From NCBI GenBank assembly GCA_964245425.1, contig CAXTMV010000002.1:20444-84443 (forward strand): DNA of 64,000 nucleotides. The letters run 5' to 3'. How positions within the stretch are numbered: the first letter of the stretch is position 1; each line of letters begins with the position of its first letter. This DNA is from JACMLD01 sp964245425 (GTDB lineage Bacteria > Bacteroidota > Bacteroidia > Chitinophagales > Chitinophagaceae). The position numbers and the translations under genes are program-made. Positions 26,689 through 36,627 of this stretch are shown here, in pieces. The notes below the pieces were generated by a model. The model worked only from the letters and a program-made list of their open reading frames with translations. It ran no database searches and was not told where the DNA came from.

Positions 26689-26720
26689 TAACCGCTGAAC
26701 GGCGCTGAATAACCGCTGAA
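26689..26720. repeat. Tandem TAACCGCTGAA repeats upstream of the T9SS protein
   Basis: TAACCGCTGAA at 26689-26699, CGGCGCTGAA at 26700-26709 and TAACCGCTGAA at 26710-26720 form three head-to-tail units at 10-11-base spacing. They lie between the orphan kinase gene and the downstream start at 26619, both on the minus strand. This is the geometry of a direct-repeat operator, but the DNA-binding protein is unknown. Confidence 0.4.
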
Positions 26721-26733
26721 GGAAATAAAAAGC

Positions 26734-28842
26734 TCAGGCAGGCAATAGAACCTGCACTTCCGTACCACTTTCAGGTAGTGACTGAATCTGCATGCTGCCT
26801 TCCATTTTTTCTACCAGCTCTTTTGCCAGGGTGAGCCCAAAGCCCGAGGAACTGCTGCGGATGCTGTTCCATTCGAACAGGGCGGCCATTTGGGCAGGCG
26901 TCATACCGGGGCCCGTATCCTTTATCCTAAACAATATTTTTCCTTGCTGTGCCGCAGCCTCCAAGGTAACCTGGCCGCCGGAGGGTGTATATTTTACCGC
27001 ATTGCTGATTAAATTGCGCAGCACGGTTTTCAATAGGTTGGGATCTGTGCTGATAAAAAGATCTGCCGGGCAGTTTTCAATCATGGTTATTCCTTTTTGC
27101 GCTGCCATAGACTGGTGGATATTGGCCACGCCCTTCACCAGTTCATCCAGCTGAACGTTTTCTTTTGCCGGCACAAAAGCCTCCAGCTGGCTCTTGCTCC
27201 ACAATAAAATATCTTCCATGGCATCCAGCACGTGGGCAGCAGATTGCTGCACCCGGGTTTGCAAAGAAGCGATCTGGGTGTTTTGCACGGGTAATTCCTG
27301 TTCGCCGGCAGCCTGATGCGCCTGTAAGGTGAGCAGGTTGAAAAGACTGCTCACAGGCGCCCGCAGGTCATGACTGATAATGCTGAAGAGTTTTATTTTG
27401 GATGCGTTGGCGGTTTCCAGCACAGCATTCTTTTCTTCCAGCAACTGGTTCGATTTTCTTTTTAATAAAAAGCTGCGGTACAGCAGACCGGCAATCAACA
27501 GCACCAGCAGCACCGCAGCCAGCAGCAGCCATTGGTTCCGGCTCTTTGCTTTTACCAGCAACTGGTTGGCAGCTACCTGCCGGTTCAATGATGTAATCTC
27601 TTGCTCTTTACCTGCCGTTTTATATTTGGTTTCCAGTTCGGCAATATTCTTTTTATTGCTTTCCTGCGATAAAGAATCAACGATGCTGCTGCGCAACAGC
27701 TGGTACTGCCAGGCATCTTTAAAGAAGCCGAGCGCGCCGGCTATATCGGACAGGTTTTTATAGATTTCCGGCAGCACATCGGCATGCACTGCGTCTTCTG
27801 CCATGGCCAATGCCTGCTTGTAGTAACCAAAAGCAGGCTGAAAATTATGTCTGCTGTTTTCCAGGGCACCCCATTGCATCAAAACGGGAATCAAGCCGTT
27901 GGTATATTTTGTCTTTCTATATGCAGCAGAAATTTTTTTCAGGTATTGTTCCGCTTCATCATATTTTTTCAGCTCAACCAGCGTGGAACATAAGATGAGA
28001 TAGCTATCGTACACATGGCCGGTATCGTTTATGCTTTCAGCATCGGCAATACCTTTCCGGATATACAAAAGGGCTGTATCATATTTATTCAGCGCAGAAT
28101 AATAACAGCCTATATCATTATAGCAAACACTCTGTGTATACGGGTAACTGTTCAAATAAGGGATCGCCTGCAGGCTGTAAGACAGGCTTTGCCGGATATC
28201 GTTTATCCTATTATAAGCAAAACCGATATTCATCAGCGTTACCCCTGTATTAACGCTGTCAGTAGTATTTTTTACATATTCAAGTGCTTTAAAATAAGAT
28301 TGGATAGCGAGCTTAGGTTCGCTGCTGGTAGCATATACGTCACCCAGTTTCCTATCCAGTTGCATTTTTAATTGGGGGTTCCGGATAGTATCTTCCTCCC
28401 GCAGCATCTTCTCTTTATAGACGATTACAGAATCAGGCTTTCCGAAATCATAATACCTGCCAACGAGATCTATCTGGGCAGCAATGACCCTGGCATTGTT
28501 GTGCGCCTTGTATGCATACTGTTCTGCCAGCCGGAAATAAAAAAAAAGGCTGTCCTCCTTTCTCAGTCCATCATACCCTTTTGCGGTATACATAAAAAAC
28601 GCAGAAGCCCGGTCGTCATTCTTTGTGGCCAGCGCATGTGCCAGCGCCGGGGCGGAAACGATGATGAGGCTATCGTTTTTATTTTCATGCAATAGCCTGG
28701 CACCTGTTTTTTCAGGCAGATCAAAATAGTCGTCTTTTTGTATGGCTGTTGTTTTCGCAAGCGGGCCACCCTTGGTATCGCATCCGCAGCAGGCAAGGCA
28801 TAGTAGTCCGCCTGTCATCAACCAAAAAATGTTGTAACGCAT
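26734..28842 (-). CDS. Orphan TPR sensor histidine kinase (HisKA)
   Basis: A 702-residue kinase. The N-terminus MRYNIFWLMTGGLLCLACCGC is a lipoprotein-like signal, then about 370 residues of TPR-like helices (for example YFKALEYVKNTTDSVNTGVTL region), a membrane helix (WLLLAAVLLVLLIAGLLY), a coiled segment, the HisKA box KLFSIISHDLRAPVSSLFN with its His and the HATPase with NLISNAVKYTPSGG, KDTGPGMTP and SGFGLTLAKELVEKM. Unlike the two HisKA_3 kinases in the window it is a classical HisKA type and has no regulator gene beside it. Its partner must be elsewhere. The neighbour on the same strand is an acetamidase-like gene upstream. Confidence 0.9.
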   Translation of the reverse strand: MRYNIFWLMTGGLLCLACCGCDTKGGPLAKTTAIQKDDYFDLPEKTGARLLHENKNDSLIIVSAPALAHALATKNDDRASAFFMYTAKGYDGLRKEDSLFFYFRLAEQYAYKAHNNARVIAAQIDLVGRYYDFGKPDSVIVYKEKMLREEDTIRNPQLKMQLDRKLGDVYATSSEPKLAIQSYFKALEYVKNTTDSVNTGVTLMNIGFAYNRINDIRQSLSYSLQAIPYLNSYPYTQSVCYNDIGCYYSALNKYDTALLYIRKGIADAESINDTGHVYDSYLILCSTLVELKKYDEAEQYLKKISAAYRKTKYTNGLIPVLMQWGALENSRHNFQPAFGYYKQALAMAEDAVHADVLPEIYKNLSDIAGALGFFKDAWQYQLLRSSIVDSLSQESNKKNIAELETKYKTAGKEQEITSLNRQVAANQLLVKAKSRNQWLLLAAVLLVLLIAGLLYRSFLLKRKSNQLLEEKNAVLETANASKIKLFSIISHDLRAPVSSLFNLLTLQAHQAAGEQELPVQNTQIASLQTRVQQSAAHVLDAMEDILLWSKSQLEAFVPAKENVQLDELVKGVANIHQSMAAQKGITMIENCPADLFISTDPNLLKTVLRNLISNAVKYTPSGGQVTLEAAAQQGKILFRIKDTGPGMTPAQMAALFEWNSIRSSSSGFGLTLAKELVEKMEGSMQIQSLPESGTEVQVLLPA

Positions 28843-28897
28843 ACAGGGCCCGGTTTAATTATAATCTTCCAGCTTTCTTCCAATGGCAGCACATACT

Positions 28898-29944
28898 TTA
28901 ATGCTGCACAAAAACTGCTTTGGGCAGCAGCACATGCACGCCCACATTACCATCTACCAGCTGCGTGATGTTTACATCGGCGGCTACACTGCAAAGCATA
29001 TAGGCATCGGCCTGCGACAATTTTTTTTCTTCCACCAGGTATTTGATCATTTCACGCACGGCAATATGCGTGGCGGCATTCAGATCGCGGTCGCAACCCA
29101 TGGCAATGATATGTGTAGGCGTTTCGCCGCGGGGCCAGGTAATGGACTTTCCTTTGTGCACAATAAACTGCAGGTTGGCTTTGAGCGATGTTTCAATGGC
29201 AGTGATGTCCACTTCGCCATTACCCTGGGCGGCATGCCCGTCGCCAATTTCAAACAACGCTCCTTTTATATGCACGGGTAGAAAAAGCGAGGTTCCGGCA
29301 ACCAGATCTTTGTTATCGAGGTTACCGCCATGTATCCATGGCGGTGCGCTGTTCCATTTACCTGCTTCTTTGGGTGGTGCAACACCCATACTTCCAAAAA
29401 AAGGATGGAGGGGTATTTCTATGCCATCGGCAAAATGGCCCAGCATTTTCGCCCGGTCCAGCTTTATGATCTTCATTTTCCGGTCGAATATTTCGTCTGA
29501 CAGAAATCCGCTCTGGCCAATGGCATTGTATCCGTATGCAATGGGTAATTCGATGCTGACGATGCGTATTTCCAGCACATCGCCGGGTTCGGCTTCTTCA
29601 ATATAAATGGGGCCGGTAAGCACATGGCCGCCGGGGCCGCGCTCTTTAACAGCCTGCACATCGCGCAGTTCCTTTTCTACTTCAGCCGGTGGCAGGCCGG
29701 CGGCTTCCAGCCTTTCCGGGTTCGACGTTAAAAGCGTATGTACGTTCACGTAATCGCCGGTATGGATACTCAGCGCCGGTTTTGCTTCCGACCAGTAATA
29801 ACCCCAGGCTACGGTGGCAGGTGAGGCTGGTAAAATATAAGGGCTGGCAGCAGCGCCTTTTTGTTGTGCGTGCAAATTGGTTGAGCAGGCAACCAGTATC
29901 AGCAGCGCGGCTATACCGGGTCTTAGTGCAAGTAACATAGACAT
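28898..29944 (-). CDS. Acetamidase/formamidase family protein, exported
   Basis: A 348-residue member of the FmdA/AmdA family, hydrolysing short amides to acid and ammonia, here with a signal peptide (ending NLHAQ) so it acts in the periplasm or outside. Motifs are TGPIYIEEAEPGDVLEIRI, SGFLSDEIF, PFFGSMGVAPP, HGGNLDNKDLVAGTSLFLPV and GDGHAAQGNGEVDITAIET, the last two holding the family metal and substrate residues. It is the last gene of the run 41588-28898 behind the BSP peptidase (42 bases) and could be co-transcribed. Substrate is not known; an N-acetylated sugar or peptide amide would suit the context (inference). Confidence 0.9.
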   Translation of the reverse strand: MSMLLALRPGIAALLILVACSTNLHAQQKGAAASPYILPASPATVAWGYYWSEAKPALSIHTGDYVNVHTLLTSNPERLEAAGLPPAEVEKELRDVQAVKERGPGGHVLTGPIYIEEAEPGDVLEIRIVSIELPIAYGYNAIGQSGFLSDEIFDRKMKIIKLDRAKMLGHFADGIEIPLHPFFGSMGVAPPKEAGKWNSAPPWIHGGNLDNKDLVAGTSLFLPVHIKGALFEIGDGHAAQGNGEVDITAIETSLKANLQFIVHKGKSITWPRGETPTHIIAMGCDRDLNAATHIAVREMIKYLVEEKKLSQADAYMLCSVAADVNITQLVDGNVGVHVLLPKAVFVQH

Positions 29945-29986
29945 TTAGTTTATCATTAGCAGTACTGTAATGATAAGCATAAAATA

Positions 29987-30694
29987 TCAAATCGCCGGGT
30001 TTTGGCCGTATTCGGCCCAAAGCTCGTCGAGGGCTTTACCGGTAAGCTGTTTCCAAATATCAGGGGTATAGGTCTTTGATCGCATGGCGCTGTCCAGTTC
30101 TTTCACCATCCCGGCATGTTTGTTTTTTTCTATCCATACCAGGAACCTGGCCGTTATACGATAGGCATTGGTATAGCTTTGTTTTGTATTATAATCGGGC
30201 ATCGACCAATGTGCGCCTGCATTGTCTACCCCAAAAACATACCGCACATAATCGGCAATGCCTTCTGTGAGCCAGCCAGGGCCGCTGTTTCCGCCATAGG
30301 CCTGCACAATATGCATCACCTCGTGCGTAACCACATCAATGTCTTCCGGGTGTTTATGAAACCACTGCGGGTTAAACCGCACAATACCGTCTGAGGTAGC
30401 TGCTACGCCGGTATATTTGGGATCGACAAAGAAAATAACTTTGTTGGCCGTGTTTGGGTTATAGGCGGCGGCTTCTGCCGGGTACACTGTAAAAAAAGCA
30501 TCCACCAGTCTTTGTTTTACCTGCGGGTCCAGTGCAGAATCCTGGTTCAGGAAAATCAGTGTATATCCTTTTTTTGTGACCGTATCTTTTGAAACCATCG
30601 ATTCCATAGGGAGACGTTTCCAATCGCGCTGGGCCTGCAGATCATATATGGCCAGGGAAAAAAGGAAGGCGGTGAGCAGCTGTTGTTTTTTCAT
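29987..30694 (-). CDS. Basic secretory protein (BSP) family peptidase
   Basis: A 235-residue exported protein (signal peptide MKKQQLLTAFLFSLAIYDLQAQ). The zinc-binding segment THEVMHIVQ with a third ligand region GWLTEGIADYVRY, followed by ITARFLVWIEKN and WKQLTGKALDELWAEYG, is diagnostic of the basic secretory protein family of putative metallopeptidases. It is placed between a GH92 mannosidase (24 bases upstream) and the acetamidase-like gene, so it may help to strip protein from glycoprotein substrates handled by this locus (inference). Proteolytic activity is shown for few members. Confidence 0.88.
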   Translation of the reverse strand: MKKQQLLTAFLFSLAIYDLQAQRDWKRLPMESMVSKDTVTKKGYTLIFLNQDSALDPQVKQRLVDAFFTVYPAEAAAYNPNTANKVIFFVDPKYTGVAATSDGIVRFNPQWFHKHPEDIDVVTHEVMHIVQAYGGNSGPGWLTEGIADYVRYVFGVDNAGAHWSMPDYNTKQSYTNAYRITARFLVWIEKNKHAGMVKELDSAMRSKTYTPDIWKQLTGKALDELWAEYGQNPAI

Positions 30695-30717
30695 GTTATT
30701 ATTTTATGCGTCGCTGA

Positions 30718-33003
30718 TTATTTACCGGTTGAGAACGAGTAAGGGTAAGCATCGGAGCCAGTACCCTTGTTTTTATTAGGCGCGGCGCCCATAACAGTCG
30801 TAAATTTTCCGCCTTTTTCAATATCGAAATGGCCAATCCAGTTTTTGCCATAGGCTGCACCATTGAGGCTGGCACTTTGTACATACCTGTTTTTAGCACT
30901 GTTGCCGGGTGCTTCAAAAATGAATTGCTTACCGTTTTCCAGTTGCAGGGTTATCTTTTTAAATAAAGGAGCACCCAGTACATATTGATCGGTAGCGGGG
31001 CATACCGGGTAAAAACCGAGTGCAGAAAACAAATACCAGGAAGAGGTTTGTCCATTGTCTTCATCTCCGCAATAACCATCTGGCGTGGCTTTATACAGGC
31101 GGTTCATTACTTCGCGCACCCAGTATTGTGCCTTCCAGGGTTCACCTGCATAATTGTATAAATAGATCATGTGCTGAATGGGCTGGTTGCCATGCGCATA
31201 CTGCCCCATGTTAGCAATCTGCATTTCGCGTATTTCATGTATCACCCCGCCATAATAACTGTCGTCGAAAGTGGGCGGCATGGTAAAAACCGAATCAAGC
31301 ATCCGCACAAAATCTTTTTTGCCACCCATTAAATTAACCAGGCCGGCCACATCATGAAAAACCGACCAGGAATAATGCCAGCTATTCCCTTCCGTAAAAG
31401 CATCCCCCCATTTAAATGGATTGAAGGGCGACTGAAAACTGCCGTCTTCATTTTTGCCCCGCATCAGTTTATGCTCTTTGTCGAACAGGTTTTTATAGTT
31501 CATACTGCTTTTGGCATAGCGGTCAATCTCAGCTGCTGGTTTATGCAATGCTTTTCCGAGCTGGTAGATGGCAAAATCATCATACGCATATTCAAGTGTG
31601 CGGGCGGCGTTTTCGTTGATGTGCACATTATAGGGTACATAACCGAGTTTGTTGTAATAAGCTACGCCCTTACGGCCCACTGCTTCCAGCGGTCCTTCAT
31701 TATCAGCGCCATGTGTAAGCGCCGCGTATAAAGTATTGATGTCGTAGCCGCGCAAACCTTTGATATAGGCATCGGCCACTACCGACGCGGAATTGTTGCC
31801 CACCATTACATTGGCAAAACCGGGGCTGCTCCATTCCGGTAAAAATCCGCCTTCTTTAAAATCGTTCACCAGTCCCTGCTGCATTTCTTTATTGATGGAT
31901 GGATACACCAGGTTCAGAAAAGGATACAGCGCCCTGAACGTATCCCAGAAACCGGTGCCGGCAAACATATAGCCCGGCAGTACCTGGCCGTTGTAGGGAC
32001 TGTAATGGATGATATTGCCGCTGGCATCTTTTTCGTATAATTTATTTGGAAAGAATAAGGCCCGGTACAGGCAGGAGTAGAAAGTACGGGCCTGGTCGAG
32101 GGTGCCGCCTTCAACGCGTAAACGGCCCAGGGTGTTATTCCACACCTGCTTTCCTTTGGCGGCCACGGCATCAAAATCGTCGTGACCTGTTTCCTGTAAA
32201 TTGATTTCTGCCTGTTCTGCGCTGATGAAAGAAGAAGCCACCCTTGCCGTTATTTTCTCTTCCTCATTTTTAATAGCAAAATTGATAAGGGCACCGGTAT
32301 GATCATCGGTCAATTCAAGTTTTTCCTTTTCGGCCGTTTTGCCGTGCCAGGCATAGCTATAGGTAAACGGTCGGTCAAAAATGATTACAAAATAGTTTTT
32401 GAAATTAGCGGGTATGCCGTGCGAGTGGCGGGTAGAATAACCGATGATCTTATTTTCTGCAGGAATTATTTTTATATACGAGCCTTTATCATATGCATCA
32501 ATCACCACAAAAGCACTGTCGGTACGGTGAAAGCTGAAACGGAACATGGCTGCTCTTTCCGTGGGTGCTATTTCGGTGGTTACATCATGATCGGCCAGGT
32601 ATACACTGTAGTACCAGGGCTTTACGGTTTCCGCTTTGTGAGAGAACCAGCTGGCCCGTTCATTTTCATCAAAGACTGCCTTACCGGTCAGCGGCATGAT
32701 GGCAAACTCGCCGTAGTCGTTCATCCAGGGCGATGGCTGGTGGGTTTGTTTAAACCCTTTTATTTTATCGGCCCCATAGGTATATTGCCAGCCGTCGCCC
32801 ATTTTACCGGTTTGCGGTGTCCATAAATTCATGCCCCACGGCATGGCAATGGCCGGGTAGGTATTTCCGTTAGAAAGACTTCCCTTGGAATCTGTACCCA
32901 TCAGTGGGTTTATCAAATCGGCCGGGCTGGGCAGGCTGTCCGTTGTTTGAGCAGAACAGATGCCCTGGCTTACCAGTAAAAAGGCTAATACTATTTTTTT
33001 CAT
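30718..33003 (-). CDS. GH92 family alpha-mannosidase
   Basis: A 761-residue exported enzyme (signal peptide ending GICSAQ). The N-terminal beta-sandwich contains NPLMGTDSKGSLSNGNTYPAIAMPWGMN-type family motifs and the catalytic (alpha/alpha)6 barrel carries GTGFWDTFRALYPFL, VGNNSASVVADAYIKG and EDNGQTSSWYLFSALG, where the acidic residues lie. GH92 enzymes are calcium-dependent inverting exo-alpha-mannosidases, mostly alpha-1,2, acting on N-glycans or yeast mannan. It sits behind the interrupted glycosidase-like gene and ahead of the BSP peptidase in a SusC/SusD locus, which points to mannose-rich glycan use. Confidence 0.94.
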   Translation of the reverse strand: MKKIVLAFLLVSQGICSAQTTDSLPSPADLINPLMGTDSKGSLSNGNTYPAIAMPWGMNLWTPQTGKMGDGWQYTYGADKIKGFKQTHQPSPWMNDYGEFAIMPLTGKAVFDENERASWFSHKAETVKPWYYSVYLADHDVTTEIAPTERAAMFRFSFHRTDSAFVVIDAYDKGSYIKIIPAENKIIGYSTRHSHGIPANFKNYFVIIFDRPFTYSYAWHGKTAEKEKLELTDDHTGALINFAIKNEEEKITARVASSFISAEQAEINLQETGHDDFDAVAAKGKQVWNNTLGRLRVEGGTLDQARTFYSCLYRALFFPNKLYEKDASGNIIHYSPYNGQVLPGYMFAGTGFWDTFRALYPFLNLVYPSINKEMQQGLVNDFKEGGFLPEWSSPGFANVMVGNNSASVVADAYIKGLRGYDINTLYAALTHGADNEGPLEAVGRKGVAYYNKLGYVPYNVHINENAARTLEYAYDDFAIYQLGKALHKPAAEIDRYAKSSMNYKNLFDKEHKLMRGKNEDGSFQSPFNPFKWGDAFTEGNSWHYSWSVFHDVAGLVNLMGGKKDFVRMLDSVFTMPPTFDDSYYGGVIHEIREMQIANMGQYAHGNQPIQHMIYLYNYAGEPWKAQYWVREVMNRLYKATPDGYCGDEDNGQTSSWYLFSALGFYPVCPATDQYVLGAPLFKKITLQLENGKQFIFEAPGNSAKNRYVQSASLNGAAYGKNWIGHFDIEKGGKFTTVMGAAPNKNKGTGSDAYPYSFSTGK

Positions 33004-33090
33004 CTAATGATGGGGTTTTAAAAAAATAAAATAAACAGGTAGGGCAAGTTCACTGCCGTTGTTGGCGAAGGGGTTACGCAACCATCCTTT

Positions 33091-35253
33091 TTACCAATTT
33101 AATTCAACCTTTACTCCTTCTGCTGCATTCACAAAACGGAGCAGGTATGTTTTTGACCATTCATTCCAGTCGCCGCTGTTTTGCAACAGGTTGCCTGCCG
33201 CATCTTTAACGGTTGCCGTTGCCGGCCGCGCCGGTAACAATATGCGCATGACGTTTTGCGTACCCTCCGGGCTTTTGGCAACAAATGAATAGGTCCGGCC
33301 CAACCGCTTTTCTTTATATACCCTGGATGCCGCGCATAGTACGGCAGGCTTATTTTTTTCTTTTACACGATTTAGATCAAACAAAAGCGATTGCTGACCC
33401 GGGTGCAGCTCCTTTTCCTGTAACACCGGCAGCGAGGGATCAAACAGGTCGATGAGCATTCCTTTGATATGAAAAGAAGCAGCTGTTACGCTTTCATCCA
33501 TTACAGACGCAATATCATAAGCACCCCGTTCCAGGTAAAAATAATTTTGGGTAACCAGCTTGCCTGCTTTCGCCTGCTTTTCATACGCCTGAACAATGTT
33601 TTTCATAAAAGCGCTGTCAGCGGCCGGCGTTAATACCAGTTCTTTGGGGTCCTGTTGCACAATATATATTTTCCCTTTGCCAGATGAATAGGTGGTTTTG
33701 CCGGCTGTAGGCGCTACCTGCATGGCTTCAAACAAATGGGCTGCGGGCCCGGGGTAGGTTTTCCCATTGCTGTTCCACCATTCCCTCACCTGCTGAAAGG
33801 GATCGTTATCGCGTCCATAGTATAATAAAACGCCGCCGTTTTTTACCCATTGCGCCAACTGTTCATTTACCAGGGGCGATTGCGGTTTCATATTGGCATA
33901 GCTCATTACCAGTACTTTTATTTTTTGCAGGGTTTCAGGGAAGCCCAGGTTTTCCATGTGCACTGTTTCTACCGGTATGCCGCGTTTGAGCAGCGGCATC
34001 ACCATACCATAAAAATTTGACAGTTGCGGATCTTCATAGCCCTGGTGCGTGGGAAAGCGCTGGAACATCATAGAATTGCCCACCAGTGCACCGATGCCTT
34101 TTGTGCCGCTGATAAGGTTAGTGGAAGCGGGCATATCATTCAGTGCATTTACCATCACCTGCATCTGCGTTGCGTAGGCGGGCGAAATGGGTTGTCTTTC
34201 TTCGCTGTTCTGCAATTTAAATTTACCCTGGTAAATCCGGTTGGGCCAGGGCATCACTTCATAGCTGTTTACCGTCGGGTACATCAGCTCCGCGGTGTAA
34301 GTGGCCTGGTAATTTTGTTTATAGTCATCCCAGGTCCTGGGCCAGTCTTCTATCGGGTCGGTTAAAAAATAAATCTTTCTGCCGGTGGGGGCTGTCATGG
34401 ATAACATAGACCCATACTCGAGAAATGCATTTTCAAAAACCCTTTCTTTTTTTATTCCATTAAAATATACCGGTTCCCGGGAGGTACCGGTCCATACCTG
34501 GGCAATATAGCCGTCCATACCCGGCAATGCCGCCAGGCTGGCTTCGGGGCTTACTATTTGCCAGGAAGAATAGTTGAGCAGGGAATGCGTGGGCACAAAG
34601 CTTTTTCCCTGGCGGCCCGTGCTGTCGCGGTCTGTTTTTGCATATTGAAGTACTTATGTCAGGGCATGAAAATAAAGCTGGTATGTGAGTTTGGAAGAAA
34701 GGTAGGTGGCTTCGGGCGATTCATGCTGCGGCATCCAGGCAAAACCATAAAATTGCTGCCATTCCTTTTTGAATGATTCACTGTAGCCGCCCCTTGCCCA
34801 AAATTCAGGTTCTTCCAGGTAAATACAGGTTACCCCTGCATCAATAACTTTTTTGATCAGTGTTTTAAAATAAGTAATATAACTGTCGGTGGGAACGATA
34901 TAGGGGATGCCTTTTCCATGGCCGATCTCACGGCCGTTGCGTTCTACCTGTCCGTCTTCTTCATGTGTCTTGCCATCGAACTTGCCGGTAAAATAATCCT
35001 GGTAGTTACCCCAGGCAATACCGGTCATAAACTGCACATTGTAACCGTGATCACGGTATCCTTTTACCCTTTCGGTAAAACTACTGTCCATGCCGTACAC
35101 CATCGCAATGTCTGACCGTACATCATAGGCAGCATTCCAGGGGGCCGACACCTGGAAGGAGGTCTTGTCTGCAGTATTTGGTTGCTGGGCAGCAACAGCC
35201 AATTGAAAGCAAGTGAAAAGAAGAACCGGAATAAACTCTTTTACAGTGTACAT
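33091..35253 (-). pseudogene. Glycosidase-like exported protein interrupted by an in-frame stop
   Basis: One frame of 720 codons is broken by a single TAA at 34654-34656; the codons on both sides stay in frame (199 residues, stop, 520 residues). The first part has a signal peptide (ending AVAAQ), then a barrel-like segment VQFMTGIAWGNYQDYF and VTCIYLEEPEFWARGGYS; EEPEFW looks like the acid residues of a glycosidase TIM barrel. The second part has GDSMMFQ-like, VLVMSYANMKPQSPLVNEQLAQW (a GH42-type middle domain) and a beta-rich end. I recognise no exact family. Whether the stop is a sequencing error, a true mutation or readthrough is unknown. If TAA were AAA the product would be normal. It sits between the DUF1735 lipoprotein and GH92. 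Confidence 0.75.
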
Positions 35254-35627
35254 GGTAATCTGGGGGCTAAAAAAACAAAGAGAAAAACGGGTAAGGTTAA
35301 GGAAGATGCAAAATTGATACTATTATTTCATTTTCCGATCGTTGTGGCCGGTGTTTCACCGGCCACTTGCTTACTAATCTATTGACGGGGTTTTTCAATT
35401 TTAATTATGCGCGATCTTTTCCCGCGTTTTCACCGGACCTGTAGCCCGGTCTAACAGACTACGGCCCTTTGGGCCCGGATTGGCATGGTAACCGGTTACA
35501 AGCCATGAACAACAGTGCGCNNNNNNNNNNATCATACGCCAGACATTTTCTTCACTTGCCGCTCAAAAGAAATCAGACATGATCGCATCGGACATCAGCC
35601 ATCACAAGATTACCCACCAGAAAATCT
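35254..35627. other. Intergenic region with palindromic hairpins and an assembly gap
   Basis: About 370 bases between two minus-strand genes of the SusC/SusD locus. It holds a perfect 10-bp hairpin at 35344-35366 (GTGGCCGGTG, loop TTT, CACCGGCCAC), a GC-rich inverted repeat near 35463-35476 (GGCCC, TTT, GGGCC) and ten N at 35521-35530. No coding potential is seen. The hairpins lack T runs in either direction, so they may be a palindromic extragenic element rather than terminators. Confidence 0.5.
35521..35530. other. Assembly gap (ten N)
   Basis: Ten undetermined bases in the non-coding region downstream of the DUF1735 lipoprotein gene. Repeat-rich flanks may explain the break. Confidence 0.95.
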
Positions 35628-36572
35628 TTACGGGTAGGTGATCAACCGCCATTCACTTATCTGTATCAGGTTGCTGCCGTTATTGGCCAGCACATTTATC
35701 CGGTACGCGGTATAGGCTGTATTGTTTACAAATTCATACCGTTTGGTCTGGTTACGGCCGGGGTAGGTTTCCCCGGTATGGGTATCCAGCACGGTCCAGT
35801 TGGTTCCATCATTAGAACCAGCCAGGTTAAAGTCTTTCATATCCCTGTCGGGCGAATCATTACCTGAAGTAATCGTATACGCGCCGATTTTGGTTGCCGT
35901 CGGAAAGGTTAGTTGCACCCAGAATGCCTGCGGAAACCCGTCTGTCAGGAATTTGCTATTGTAATCTCCGTCTACCAGGTGAGGAGAACCTTCACCGGCA
36001 CTTGCTCCGCCGGGGTTTTCCCTGCTTACACTCAGCGTAGCTTTGCCAGTGATATCAAGTTCCAGGCGCTTGATGGTATCGATGGTAAAATAAGCCGTGC
36101 CCAATGCGCTGTCTATAAAACCGGAGGTTACCGAAGTGATAGACACCGGCACAATATATTTAGCAGCCTTGTTAAGATTGGTAGTAATAACTTTTACGCC
36201 CAATGTATTGGAACTTGTCTGGCCTGATTTGATAACAGCCGACAAGGTGGGCACCTGGTAAGAAGATGCCGGCAAAGCGATGTAAGCGGTACCATGCAGG
36301 GCATTGTAGGCGGCTACCAGCGTAGTATCTACCTTAAAACCTACGGTGATGTCCTGTCCGGGGTATTGCAATCCGCCATAAGCAGCACCAAAGGGAATGG
36401 TCTGCGCGGTATCTGCCAGCAACAATGGATAGCTGGTAGCACCACTGGCCGCTGGTATATAAATATTTCCTTCCCTGGACGAAGTAACCATGTCGGGTTT
36501 ATTGCAGGCAACCAGCACCAGGCAGCAGGCCAGGGCAATTGGTACCAGATATAGATTGAATATCCTTTTCAT
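35628..36572 (-). CDS. DUF1735 and discoidin (F5/8 type C) domain lipoprotein
   Basis: A 314-residue surface lipoprotein with lipobox LVACN (Cys23). Residues about 35-160 form a DUF1735 domain (GFKVDTTLVAAYNALHGTAY, LPASSYQVPTLSAVIKSGQTSS), and about 180-312 a galactose-binding-like discoidin fold (NPGGASAGEGSPHLVDGDYNSKFLTDG, FPTATKIGAYTITSGND, AYRINVLANNGSNLIQISEWRL). Such proteins occupy the SusE/F position, binding sugar at the cell surface beside SusC/SusD. It is 55 bases behind the SusD gene and surely co-transcribed. The ligand is presumably the mannose-containing glycan cut by GH92 (inference). Confidence 0.9.
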   Translation of the reverse strand: MKRIFNLYLVPIALACCLVLVACNKPDMVTSSREGNIYIPAASGATSYPLLLADTAQTIPFGAAYGGLQYPGQDITVGFKVDTTLVAAYNALHGTAYIALPASSYQVPTLSAVIKSGQTSSNTLGVKVITTNLNKAAKYIVPVSITSVTSGFIDSALGTAYFTIDTIKRLELDITGKATLSVSRENPGGASAGEGSPHLVDGDYNSKFLTDGFPQAFWVQLTFPTATKIGAYTITSGNDSPDRDMKDFNLAGSNDGTNWTVLDTHTGETYPGRNQTKRYEFVNNTAYTAYRINVLANNGSNLIQISEWRLITYP

Positions 36573-36627
36573 TTATTTGTTATTTATGTTTATGACAGCA
36601 TTTGTTGGTTCATCCAAACTGTTTGTC

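Noticed and set aside
35344..35366. Perfect 10-bp GC-rich hairpin as an intrinsic terminator
   Set aside because: No T run on either strand; it is reported as a palindrome within the intergenic region instead.
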